Positions 25,501 to 32,962 are shown, numbered from the stretch's first letter. The stretch is 58,587 nt of DNA from an uncultured Ruminococcus sp. (GCA_902761345.1 CACWKD010000008.1:1-58587); one strand, 5' to 3'. Notes: generated from the sequence alone by a model not told the origin. A program made the numbers and translations.

Positions 25501-26373
25501 AACGAGTGTGCGATAAAGCTTGCAAGAAAATACGGCAACGACAAGCTGGGCGCAGGTAAAACTCACATTGTAACGCTTGAAAACTCTTTCCACGGCAGAA
25601 CGATAACTACTCTTTCCGCAACAGGTCAGGACAGTTTCCATAAGGACTTTGATCCGTTTACCGAGGGCTTTGATTATGCTAAAGCCAATGATCTGGAAAG
25701 CGTAAAATCTAAAGTTCGTGATGATACTTGTGCTGTAATGATCGAACTTGTACAGGGAGAGGGCGGAGTTAATCCTCTTGATAAGGAATTTGTAAGCGAG
25801 CTTGCGAAATTCTGTAAAGAGAACAAAATTCTCCTTATCGTTGATGAAATACAGACAGGTATGGGAAGAACAGGAAAGCTTTACTGCTATGAGAACTTTG
25901 ACATTACTCCCGATATTATCACGTCTGCAAAGGCACTTGGCGGAGGACTTCCGCTGTCGGCTTGTCTGTGCAGCGAGGAGCTTGCGAATATAATGACAGC
26001 AGGTACAAACGGTACTACATTCGGAGGAAATCCGATAGCTTGCGCAGGCGCTATGACTATACTTGATACAGTATCTGATGAAGAGTTCCTTGCAGAAGTA
26101 AGGGAGAAGGGCGAGTATATAAGAGAGCGTGTGTCACAAATGGACGGAGTTAGCGAAGTTCGTGGAATGGGAATGATGATTGGCATAGTTCTTAAAGATA
26201 ACAACGCTAAGGACGTAATGCTCAGGTGCGCAGAAAACGGACTGCTTGTGCTTACGGCTAAAAACCTTATCAGACTTTTGCCGCCGCTCAATATTGATGA
26301 GTTTGATTTGAATGACGGACTTGATATACTCGAAAAGTCGATAGCAGAAACAAGAGTACAGAACGAAGATTAA
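22501..26373 (+). CDS. argD: YfhO-type polytopic membrane protein fused to acetylornithine aminotransferase (ArgD)
   Basis: 1290 residues in one uninterrupted frame. Residues ~1-830 are a YfhO-family protein. A first membrane helix is followed by an external loop with DYNCQELPFYELM, then about 13 more helices to ~485, a large extracytoplasmic domain (~490-805), and a last helix at ~811-830. Residues ~831-893 are a Lys/Glu-rich hydrophilic linker. Residues ~894-1290 are a complete class III aminotransferase: FFANSGAEANECA, VDEIQTGMGRTGK, the PLP Lys (about residue 1144) in SAKALGGGLP, and GTNGTTFGGNPIACA. The PLP domain makes N-acetylornithine. Topology (linker after the last helix) would place it in the cytoplasm, tethered to the membrane. 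No stand-alone argD is present. No Shine-Dalgarno precedes the internal ATGs at 25216/25219. AAGGGAG supports the start at 22501. Confidence 0.93.
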   Translation: MEKKVLSPYNGKKQNYALNSFLWGMAVIAAFVIPCIIMDKGMYLYFGDYNCQELPFYELMSYCIKNGDTGWNWYTDLGSPFIGSYSVVNLGSPFFLVMLPFPIDWIPYLAGPLTILKFGVASLGAYIYLKRYVKDKNNAVIGAVLYAYSGFAIYNLVFQFEDSIAFFPFLLAALDAFVIDKKRGWFAFMIALNSLVNYYIFVAEAVFLVVYWLVRIIAKNFKYDSAREIIFLGFEAVLGVGMSLFLFLPSIYLIVGNTRVTDSLWTGWNFWLYQNVFAYAQLIAGVFLPPEISNQNIYTMSYDTTWGSITAFMPLFGMTGVFAVMFNKRTDKWLKLFFGACALIMFIPIVNSAFQMFTEAKYIRWVFMANLVMSLASVTALEDKAANWKRAIRVNFILTSIIVLILGFTPAVVLADYDKTKRVWGVVGDKKLFWIYSAVALFNIVLTVIIVYLYKKDKKNFRRYSTVIVSVAVIVTLASSFVPSKKIGFDLSNVYEHGMLNQGDKINIPDIQQWRSDTLTSATYCIYAFDEDEAKKESSDIPALKELSEQKLTEILTTEEKALYYDDENLTVFWRIPGFECFHSTVNGSIMTFFKGLGYSRTSLSNWSTGMYGMRSLFSVKYLFNQEDDALNFETENGEYLMPGWKYIDTQNGYKVYENEYCIPMGLTFDKFIWDVELDKIPPDYAHLVLLDALVVHDTEELFECASMGMTQLTADGCDFSRDGYFEHCTERQNSACYDYKRDKKGFDAKIKTGELEEYVLFTVPYDNGWSVKVNGEPAEIKILDYGFMAVKVPANMESTIRFDYHTPGLVYGFFVSGVCLFMLLIYLAAMKVQANHEQKPKAKEKSEDKDKAADTKEKAETEEASENTKEKTEEDTSADKDKLPETDDEDITFFDIVKQTEEQNMMHVYNRVPVVVERGYGATAWDINEKKYIDFTSGIGVNALGYSDPKWSKAVEEQTYKLTHMSNLYYNTTQIQLAELLCMKTGFSKVFFANSGAEANECAIKLARKYGNDKLGAGKTHIVTLENSFHGRTITTLSATGQDSFHKDFDPFTEGFDYAKANDLESVKSKVRDDTCAVMIELVQGEGGVNPLDKEFVSELAKFCKENKILLIVDEIQTGMGRTGKLYCYENFDITPDIITSAKALGGGLPLSACLCSEELANIMTAGTNGTTFGGNPIACAGAMTILDTVSDEEFLAEVREKGEYIRERVSQMDGVSEVRGMGMMIGIVLKDNNAKDVMLRCAENGLLVLTAKNLIRLLPPLNIDEFDLNDGLDILEKSIAETRVQNED

Positions 26374-26384
26374 TTAAAATGATA

Positions 26385-26418
26385 GTGACAGCAGAAGAAT
26401 TATACTATCTGCTGTCAC
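26385..26418 (+). other. Perfect 11-bp hairpin between argD and argF
   Basis: GTGACAGCAGA (26385-26395) and TCTGCTGTCAC (26408-26418) form a perfect stem around a 12-base A/T-rich loop. The argF ribosome site (AGAAAGGA) starts five bases later. There is no U-tract. Possible roles are mRNA processing between the fusion and argF, or tuning of argF translation. Confidence 0.65.
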
Positions 26419-26438
26419 AACAGAAAGGACGATATACA

Positions 26439-27344
26439 ATGAAACATTTACTGAAGCTTCTTGATTGGTCAAGCGAGGACATTCAGGAGGTACTTAATCT
26501 TGCAGACCAGCTCAAATATGAGCAAAAGCACGGTATTGCGAAAAACTACCTTGCAGGAAAAACACTGGGTATGATATTTGAAAAGGCAAGCACAAGAACA
26601 AGAGTTAGCTTTGAGGTAGGTATGTTCCAGCTTGGCGGAAAGGCGCTTTTCCTTTCAAGCAATGATCTCCAGATTGGCAGAGGCGAGCCTGTTGAAGATA
26701 CGGCAAGAGTACTTTCTCGTTATCTTGACGGTATAATGATAAGAACATTCAAGCAGGAGGAGGTTGAAGCTCTTGCAGAGTACGGTTCTATCCCGATAAT
26801 TAACGGACTTACCGATTTCTGTCACCCCTGCCAGGTGCTTGCGGATCTTATGACTATCAGAGAGAGAAAGGGCAAGCTTTCGGGACTTAAAATGTGCTTT
26901 ATAGGCGACGGAAACAATATGATGAATTCTCTTATTGTAGGCGCTTTAAAGTCGGATATGTCAATATCGGTTGCTTGTCCCGAGAACTATGAGCCTGATG
27001 AGAGTGTGCTTAACTTTGCAAAGGAGTACGGCGATAAGTTTGCTATGTTCAGAACTCCGATAGAGGCAGTAGTTGACGCAGATGTAGTTATTACAGATGT
27101 GTGGGCTTCAATGGGACAGGAGAGCGAGGCTTTGGAGAGAGCAAAAGCTTTTAACGGCTATCAGATAAACGATGAACTTATGAAGTCTGCAAAGAGTGAC
27201 GCTATGGTTCTCCACTGCCTGCCTGCGCACAGGGGCGAGGAGATCACAGCAGAGGTGTTTGAGGGTCACGCAGATGAAATATTTGACGAGGCTGAGAACA
27301 GACTTCACGCACAAAAGGCTGTTATTGTTTACTTGATGAAGTAA
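26439..27344 (+). CDS. argF: Ornithine carbamoyltransferase
   Basis: 301 residues from ATG 26439, chosen for AGAAAGGACG upstream; the frame stays open to 26379 but through the hairpin. Makes citrulline from ornithine and carbamoyl phosphate. Signatures: carbamoyl-phosphate loop ASTRTRVSFE (about 51-60), FKQEEVEALAEYG, DFCHPCQVLADL (about 128-139), ornithine-binding HCLPAHRGEE (about 253-262). The usual family SMG-type loop appears as WASMGQE. Last gene of the arginine block. Confidence 0.96.
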   Translation: MKHLLKLLDWSSEDIQEVLNLADQLKYEQKHGIAKNYLAGKTLGMIFEKASTRTRVSFEVGMFQLGGKALFLSSNDLQIGRGEPVEDTARVLSRYLDGIMIRTFKQEEVEALAEYGSIPIINGLTDFCHPCQVLADLMTIRERKGKLSGLKMCFIGDGNNMMNSLIVGALKSDMSISVACPENYEPDESVLNFAKEYGDKFAMFRTPIEAVVDADVVITDVWASMGQESEALERAKAFNGYQINDELMKSAKSDAMVLHCLPAHRGEEITAEVFEGHADEIFDEAENRLHAQKAVIVYLMK

Positions 27345-27355
27345 GCAGCTTTTAT

Positions 27356-27533
27356 CAAGTGTGGAGTTTGGAGAGTGAAGTGTGGAGTTGTTTTAGTTAG
27401 GAGTTTTTTTAAAATGAGGAGTGAGGAATGGGGGATTGGTTCCAAGCTCAAAGCTCAAAATTTAAAGTTTAAAGTTCGAAGTCCAAAGTGACATTTGTCT
27501 GATAGCTAACAACTATTAACTATCAACTGCCAA
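27356..27533 (+). repeat. Heptad-periodic noncoding repeat array B (after argF)
   Basis: Exact 7-base spacing in several blocks. AGTGTGG/AGTTTGG/AGAGTGA/AGTGTGG run from 27358. Seven heptads starting with AA run at 27444-27492 (AAGCTCA twice, AAATTTA, AAGTTTA, AAGTTCG, AAGTCCA, AAGTGAC). CTAACAA, CTATTAA, CTATCAA, CTGCCAA run at 27506-27533. The order of word classes parallels array A. The array lies between the argF stop and its terminator, inside the transcribed 3' region. Confidence 0.82.
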
Positions 27534-27550
27534 ATAGTTACAATAATTGC

Positions 27551-27577
27551 GGCTGCCGTTAGTTCGGCAGCCTTTTT
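27551..27577 (+). terminator. Intrinsic terminator of the arginine block
   Basis: GGCTGCCG (27551-27558) pairs with CGGCAGCC (27565-27572), 6-base loop, followed by TTTTTG. Confidence 0.92.
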
Positions 27578-27624
27578 GTTGTTTGCAGTGTTATCACTTT
27601 ACAGCATAAAATTCTTATTTGATG

Positions 27625-27653
27625 TTGAAATAACTAAAAAAATGCTGTATAAT
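27625..27653 (+). promoter_or_regulatory. Promoter of the aromatic amino-acid block
   Basis: TTGAAA at 27625-27630, 17-base spacer, TATAAT at 27648-27653, 38 bases before the aroE start at 27691. Confidence 0.83.
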
Positions 27654-27690
27654 ATATCTGCGTAATCAGTTAAAGAAAGAAGTGGTCTGC

Positions 27691-28545
27691 ATGAGTAAAA
27701 AACATTACGGAGTAGTTGGACACCCGATAGGACATACATTGTCCCCGTTTATACATACAAGGCTTATGGCGCTTGCAGGTATTGACGGAGAGTATGGTAT
27801 TTATCATATTACTCCCGAAGAATTGGATACATCATTTGTCAAGCTTATGGGAGAGCTTGACGGTATAAATATTACTATTCCGTACAAACAGGCTGTAATG
27901 CGTTTTTTGAATGAAACAGACGAAACAGCAGAACTGTACGGTTCGGTTAATACTATTTCGATAACACATACAGAAAAGACAGCATTTAGCGCAAAGGGTT
28001 ATACAACGGACGGAATAGGTTTTTCGGACGCTTTGAAGAATGCAGGTATTCCTATCGGCGATAATGTCACGGTAGTAGGCTGCGGCGGTGTTGGAAGAGT
28101 TTTTGTTAATACTTGTCTTGCAAAAGGCACGAAACACATCAATATACTTGAATGCAGCCAAGCTTTGAATAATGCAAAAACATTTGCGCAAAGCATTAAT
28201 GAGAGATACGGCAGCGATACGGCAAGCGTTTTTGAAACATCGCAGTTTGACGGTGAAAGCAGTCTGCTTATTAATGCTTCTCCGATAGGAATGTACCCGA
28301 AAACAGACGCTTGTGCAGTATCGGATAATGTGATATTAAAAGCCGACAATGTTTTTGACGCAGTATATAACCCGTCTGAAACTCTATTGGTAAAGAAAGC
28401 AAAGAATATGGGGAAAAATGCAATTACGGGAATGACAATGCTTGTATATCAGGCAGCTGCTGCGCAGACTATATGGAATTCGGTGACTTTTGACCCTGAT
28501 GATATTAAGCAGCTTGCAGAGGATTGTTATAAGAATTTAGGGTAA
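27691..28545 (+). CDS. aroE: Shikimate dehydrogenase (NADP+)
   Basis: 284 residues from ATG 27691. Reduces 3-dehydroshikimate. N-terminal shikimate-binding motif GHPIGHTLSPFIH (about 11-23), then NITIPYKQAV with the catalytic Lys (about 68) and, further on, the YTTDGIGF segment. The dinucleotide loop VVGCGGVGRVF has G-x-G-G-V-G rather than the common G-A-G-G-A, and the C-terminal GMTMLVYQAAAAQ is typical. First gene behind the promoter at 27625-27653. Confidence 0.94.
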   Translation: MSKKHYGVVGHPIGHTLSPFIHTRLMALAGIDGEYGIYHITPEELDTSFVKLMGELDGINITIPYKQAVMRFLNETDETAELYGSVNTISITHTEKTAFSAKGYTTDGIGFSDALKNAGIPIGDNVTVVGCGGVGRVFVNTCLAKGTKHINILECSQALNNAKTFAQSINERYGSDTASVFETSQFDGESSLLINASPIGMYPKTDACAVSDNVILKADNVFDAVYNPSETLLVKKAKNMGKNAITGMTMLVYQAAAAQTIWNSVTFDPDDIKQLAEDCYKNLG

Positions 28546-28592
28546 TCAAATTTTACAAATTATAGCTGCTTTTTGAAAGTGAGTGATACCAA

Positions 28593-29111
28593 ATGGAAAA
28601 TATAGTCCTTTGCGGATTTATGGGCAGCGGAAAGAGTACTATCGGAAAAATGTTGTCAAATACGCTTGATATGCCGCTGATCGATACAGATGAATATATA
28701 GAAAAAAAGCTTAATATGTCAATACCGCAGATTTTTGCAGAAAAGGGAGAAAACTTTTTCAGACAGACTGAACTTGAAGTGTGCAGGGAGCTTTCGGCGT
28801 TAAGCGGTTACATTATCTCGACAGGCGGAGGTACTTTATTAAAGTCTGAAAATGTTTCTGCTGTAAAACAGGGCGGAACTGTCTTTTTTCTTAATGTATC
28901 TGAGGAGGCTGTACTGTACAGATTGCGAAATGACACAAGTCGTCCTCTTTTGCAGAGAGAAGATAAGAAAGACGCTGTGCATAAGCTTATGACAGAGCGT
29001 TTGCCTTTATATAAGCGTGCAGCGGATTTTATTATAGACGCAGAGCAGACTCCGAAAAAAGTCTGCGAACAGATTACGGAATTATTCTGTGGAGGAACAA
29101 ATGGCAGATAG
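28593..29111 (+). CDS. aroK: Shikimate kinase
   Basis: 172 residues. Phosphorylates shikimate at O3. Walker A GFMGSGKST (about residues 8-16), shikimate-binding DTDEYIE (about 33-39) with the preceding PLI, the ISTGGGT motif (about 75-81), and the LID region RPLLQ. The 3' end overlaps the following gene by 11 bases, with the next ribosome site (GGAGGAACAA) inside aroK. Confidence 0.95.
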   Translation: MENIVLCGFMGSGKSTIGKMLSNTLDMPLIDTDEYIEKKLNMSIPQIFAEKGENFFRQTELEVCRELSALSGYIISTGGGTLLKSENVSAVKQGGTVFFLNVSEEAVLYRLRNDTSRPLLQREDKKDAVHKLMTERLPLYKRAADFIIDAEQTPKKVCEQITELFCGGTNGR

Positions 29112-30534
29112 TTTAGATCTCGCAATTAGGATAGGGCTTACAGTTCTGTTGTTTCTGCCGCTTACAGTGGGGATTATTTTAAACAAGCAAAATAAGCTTG
29201 ACACAGCAAAAACTTGTACGCTGATTATCATAACGGGGGTCATTCTGAGGACTATCTATATTTTTTATACAGGAATAGATGTCAGGCAGCATGATGTCGG
29301 GAGATTTTTTTCTAAAAAAGGCGGACACAGCGACTATATACTATATCTGTACTATAACCATAAGCTGCCCGATTTTGACCCGAGAAGCGTAATACAATTT
29401 TACCACCCCCCGCTTCATCATATAATATGCGCGTTATGGTTAAAGCTTATGAAATTGTTAGGCGTGAGTATAGTTAAGGCTGCGCCCGAAACGCTGCAGG
29501 CACTGACACTTGCTTACTCATCGCTGTTTTGTGTTTTTGCGTATAAGGCATTGCGAAGATTAATGCTAAAACCACACGCCCTCCAAACTGCAACGGCATT
29601 TGTAACATTTCACCCAACGCTGATAATTCTTTCGGGAAGTATCAACAACGATATGCTGTCGGGACTGTTTGGAATGATGGCTTTATATTTTGCGATCAAA
29701 TGGTCACAGGACAGAAAGTGGCTCAGCATTATTATGCTTGCATTATCAATAGGGTTTGGTATGTTTACTAAGCTTACGGTAGGATTGCTCGCGCCTGCTG
29801 TGGCAGCGGTGTTTATAGTAGTCTTTATAAAGAGAATAAAAGAGTGGAAAAGATTTTTATTGCAGTTTGTGACGTTTGGTGTGATCTGTGTTCCGCTCGG
29901 GTTGTTCTGGTCTGTACGAAACTATGTAAAATTCGGAATGCCGCTGAATTATGTTCCAAGGTTATCCGAGAGTTCAAAGCAGTATATAGATATTTCACCT
30001 TTTATACGTATGGTAGATTACAGACCGTATCAGTTTTCATCTCCGTTTACTCAATGGATATTGGACGGACATAAGTACAACGAGTATAATCCTGTTATAG
30101 CTCTGTTTAAAAATGCGATGTTTGATGAGAGTACGTTTTTTATGAGAAGTATAACACTCCAGTCGTTTTGTACGGCTCTGTTATTCTGCAATATAATTAT
30201 CAGTTTAATTACTGTTATAGCTTTAGTAATGATATGGATAAAAAACAGAAAAGTAAAGCTTGAACATAAATTATTGATAACGCTTACATCTGCTGTGATT
30301 TTCGGTAATTATATAATATTCTGTTTTAATTATCCCCATGTTTGTACAGAGAATATGAGGTATTGTATACCGCTGATATTTACAACGGCGGCAGTATGCG
30401 GTTTACTTATGGACAGAAACGATTTGGACGGAAAATTTTTCGGAATATGCAAAAGGATCGTACCGAAATGTACGGCAGTCTTTTGTATGCTGTCATCTTT
30501 TGTGTATACTGTTATGGCATTTTACTATAGGTAA
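29101..30534 (+). CDS. Polytopic GT-C-type membrane glycosyltransferase (GT39/PMT-like)
   Basis: 477 residues from ATG 29101 (GGAGGAACAA upstream). About 11-12 membrane helices. The first large external loop carries TGIDVRQHDVG with an acidic pair where GT-C enzymes keep their catalytic Asp, and FYHPPLHHIICALWLKL resembles the H-P-P-L/F motif of ArnT/PMT-type proteins. Such enzymes move sugars from polyprenyl-phosphate donors to acceptors on the outer face of the membrane. The acceptor is unknown. It overlaps aroK and precedes tyrA by 22 bases, so it is transcribed with aromatic amino-acid genes although no link in function is evident. Confidence 0.8.
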   Translation: MADSLDLAIRIGLTVLLFLPLTVGIILNKQNKLDTAKTCTLIIITGVILRTIYIFYTGIDVRQHDVGRFFSKKGGHSDYILYLYYNHKLPDFDPRSVIQFYHPPLHHIICALWLKLMKLLGVSIVKAAPETLQALTLAYSSLFCVFAYKALRRLMLKPHALQTATAFVTFHPTLIILSGSINNDMLSGLFGMMALYFAIKWSQDRKWLSIIMLALSIGFGMFTKLTVGLLAPAVAAVFIVVFIKRIKEWKRFLLQFVTFGVICVPLGLFWSVRNYVKFGMPLNYVPRLSESSKQYIDISPFIRMVDYRPYQFSSPFTQWILDGHKYNEYNPVIALFKNAMFDESTFFMRSITLQSFCTALLFCNIIISLITVIALVMIWIKNRKVKLEHKLLITLTSAVIFGNYIIFCFNYPHVCTENMRYCIPLIFTTAAVCGLLMDRNDLDGKFFGICKRIVPKCTAVFCMLSSFVYTVMAFYYR

Positions 30535-30556
30535 TAAAGAATTGAGAGGAAAGAAA

Positions 30557-31408
30557 ATGAATATAGCGATAGTTGGACTTGGTGTAATAGGAGGCTCACT
30601 TGCAAAGGCTTTTACAAAATATACCGATCATACGGTTATGGGACTTAACAGAAGTGCCGAAACCGCAAAGCAGGCATTAAAGGACGGCGCTATACACAAG
30701 ATAGCAGCTAAAGATGATCTAAAAGACGCAGATGTTGTGTTTATGTGTACATATCCGAATCATATCGCAAAGTTTGTGGAAGAGAACGGCAAATTTTTCA
30801 AGAAAGGCTGTATTGTTACTGATGTATGCGGAATTAAGACGGAGATATGCAGTAAGCTTCCCGAAATCTGCAAGCGTCACGGTTTGGAGTTTGTAGGTTC
30901 TCACCCGATGGCAGGAAAAGAGCAGTCTACTTATATAGCGTCCGAAGCTGAGCTTTTTAAAGGGGCAAGCTATATAATAGTTCCTTGCGGCGCGTCGGAA
31001 AAATCTGTTGAAACATTAAAGAATATTGCAATGGAACTGGGTTTTGGTATGACTTGTGTAACGACGCCCGAAGAGCATGACAGAATGATAGCGTTTACTT
31101 CACAAGTACCGCATGTGCTTGCGTGTTCATATGTATTATCACCCTGTTGTCCTAAGCACGTTGGATTCTCCGCAGGCAGTTACAGAGATGTATCGAGGGT
31201 TGCGAATATTAACGAAACACTTTGGACAGATCTGTTTTTGTCCAATAAAGAACCGCTTATGACGGAGCTTAATATCCTGATAGACAATCTTTCGATGATG
31301 AGAGATGCAATAGGCGATAATGATCCCGATAGATTGAGAGAACTTCTCAAAGCAAGCAGACTTATTAAAGAGCGTTTGGGAGAGGGAGTTAACCCAAACA
31401 AAATATAG
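30557..31408 (+). CDS. tyrA: Prephenate dehydrogenase
   Basis: 283 residues from ATG 30557 (GAGAGGAAAG upstream). Oxidatively decarboxylates prephenate to 4-hydroxyphenylpyruvate toward tyrosine. NAD-binding IVGLGVIGGSLAKAF at the N-terminus, DVCGIKTEI (about 92-100), GSHPMAGKEQ (about 115-124) with the catalytic His, and FTSQVPHVLA. No ACT domain is attached, unlike many Firmicutes TyrA proteins, so feedback by tyrosine is less likely. Arogenate use cannot be excluded. Heptad array C follows. Confidence 0.93.
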   Translation: MNIAIVGLGVIGGSLAKAFTKYTDHTVMGLNRSAETAKQALKDGAIHKIAAKDDLKDADVVFMCTYPNHIAKFVEENGKFFKKGCIVTDVCGIKTEICSKLPEICKRHGLEFVGSHPMAGKEQSTYIASEAELFKGASYIIVPCGASEKSVETLKNIAMELGFGMTCVTTPEEHDRMIAFTSQVPHVLACSYVLSPCCPKHVGFSAGSYRDVSRVANINETLWTDLFLSNKEPLMTELNILIDNLSMMRDAIGDNDPDRLRELLKASRLIKERLGEGVNPNKI

Positions 31409-31453
31409 TGAAAAATATAGTAGACGACATAATTATTGACCTGATGTATACTT

Positions 31454-31601
31454 TGAGTGGAATTAATGAATAGTGAATAATATCGAAAAGACTTGCGGTT
31501 CTGGATTGATAGGTTGTAAGTTATTAGATTTGGCATATGCTGCTTTTAACTATTAACTATTAACTTTGAGCTTTGAGCTTTGAGCTTTCAACTTTGAACT
31601 G
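31454..31601 (+). repeat. Heptad-periodic noncoding repeat array C (tyrA-aroA junction)
   Basis: Eight consecutive heptads at 31546-31601: TTAACTA twice, TTAACTT, TGAGCTT three times, TCAACTT, TGAACTG. A second cluster at 31454-31480 contains TGAGTGG, TGAATAG and TGAATAA. The words are reverse complements of those in arrays A and B (TGAGCTT versus AAGCTCA), so this copy lies in the opposite orientation. It fills most of the 297-base gap in the aromatic block; I see no terminator there. Confidence 0.82.
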
Positions 31602-31654
31602 CAATACACAACCACTATCACATAATAGGATCTTCTCAATGACGTTTACTATAA

Positions 31655-31686
31655 TTTGCTGTCACTATGTTTTGCTGTCACTATGT
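31655..31686 (+). repeat. Tandem duplication of a 16-bp unit upstream of aroA
   Basis: TTTGCTGTCACTATGT occurs twice head to tail (31655-31670 and 31671-31686), ending 20 bases before the aroA start. It is unrelated to the heptad words. A TATAAT at 31650-31655 overlaps the first copy but lacks a fitting -35. Confidence 0.85.
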
Positions 31687-31705
31687 AAAGAAAGGACAGA
31701 TTTTG

Positions 31706-32962
31706 ATGTCTGATGTAATTTTAAAATCATCATCGCTTTGCGGCAGGGTTACAGTTCCGCCGTCTAAGAGCGATGTTCATAGAGCGATCATATGCGCAGC
31801 CCTTGCAAAGGGGGTAAGCCGAATTAGTCCCGTTGCTTTTTCTGAGGATATTTCTGCAACGATAGACTGTATCAAAGCGCTTGGAGCAGAGGTTACAAAT
31901 GACGGCGATGGAATTATTGTTGATTCAAGGAAAATTTTTTCCGTAGATAAAGCCGTACTCGATTGCCGTGAATCGGGTTCAACCGTCCGATTTTTTATAC
32001 CTGTTGCAGCGGCAGGCGGAGTACAAGCGGTTTTTATCGGTCACGGCAGACTGCCTGAGCGTCCTCTTAATGTGTATGAGGAACTTCTCCCGAAACACGG
32101 AGTGAAGTGTATTACGGAGGGCGGGCTTCCTTTTGAGATAAAAGGAAACTTAACAGCGGGCAGATATGAGCTTACAGGCTCTATAAGCTCACAGTTTATT
32201 ACGGGATTACTTTTCGCACTTCCGACACTTAGCGGTGAGAGCGTTATTCATCTTACATCTCCTTTGCAGTCCAAGGGTTATATAGATATGACGCTTGACG
32301 TTATGAAAAGATTTGGAGTTGTTGTGGAATGTACAGACGGCGACTATTATATAAAAGGCGGACAGAAGTATAAACCGTGCGAATACAAGACAGAGGGCGA
32401 CTGGTCACAGGCAGCGTTTTTCCTTGCGGGCGGCGCTATAAGCGGCGATGTAACCGTAGAGGGAGTGAGAAGAAATTCTTATCAGGGCGATAAGGAGATA
32501 GTTTCACTTTTAAAGCGTTTCGGCGCTCAGATAGAGCAGGGTGATGATTATGTAACGTGCAGAAAATCGGATTTGAAAGGTATAGATATAGACGCTGCTC
32601 AAATTCCCGATCTTGTTCCTATACTTGCGGTATGCGGTGCTTTTGCACAGGGGACTACAAGAATATACAACGCGCAAAGGGTAAGGTTGAAAGAAAGCGA
32701 CAGACTTCTTGCAATAAGCGAGGGTCTTACAGCGATCGGCGCAAAAATATCACAGACAAGCGACGGACTTGTTACAGAGGGTTCGGAGATAGTTTCAAAA
32801 GGTAAGGCAGAGGGCTTTAACGATCACAGAATTGTTATGTCAATGGCAATTGCGGCATTAAGAAGTACGGGTGAGATAACGGTTACAGACAGAGAGAGTA
32901 TAGCTAAATCATACCCCGACTTTTTTGAAGATTACAACAGCTTAGGCGGAAAAAGCGTTTGA
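31706..32962 (+). CDS. aroA: 3-phosphoshikimate 1-carboxyvinyltransferase (EPSP synthase)
   Basis: 418 residues from ATG 31706 (AAAGGACAG upstream). Joins shikimate-3-phosphate and PEP. Substrate-binding PPSKSDVHRAI (about 17-27), ESGSTVRFFIPVAA (about 88-101), GRLPERPL (about 114), QFITGLLFALP (about 165), and the C-terminal RLKESDRL (about 328) and DHRIVMSMAIAA (about 367-378). A Ser in the ESGSTVRF segment and an intact GRLPERPL do not by themselves tell class I from class II (glyphosate-tolerant) forms. Confidence 0.95.
   Translation: MSDVILKSSSLCGRVTVPPSKSDVHRAIICAALAKGVSRISPVAFSEDISATIDCIKALGAEVTNDGDGIIVDSRKIFSVDKAVLDCRESGSTVRFFIPVAAAGGVQAVFIGHGRLPERPLNVYEELLPKHGVKCITEGGLPFEIKGNLTAGRYELTGSISSQFITGLLFALPTLSGESVIHLTSPLQSKGYIDMTLDVMKRFGVVVECTDGDYYIKGGQKYKPCEYKTEGDWSQAAFFLAGGAISGDVTVEGVRRNSYQGDKEIVSLLKRFGAQIEQGDDYVTCRKSDLKGIDIDAAQIPDLVPILAVCGAFAQGTTRIYNAQRVRLKESDRLLAISEGLTAIGAKISQTSDGLVTEGSEIVSKGKAEGFNDHRIVMSMAIAALRSTGEITVTDRESIAKSYPDFFEDYNSLGGKSV

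Noticed and set aside
25216..26373. Separate argD gene starting at ATG 25216
   Set aside because: No Shine-Dalgarno lies upstream and the frame is continuous with the YfhO part, so a fusion is the simpler reading; kept as a test in the findings.
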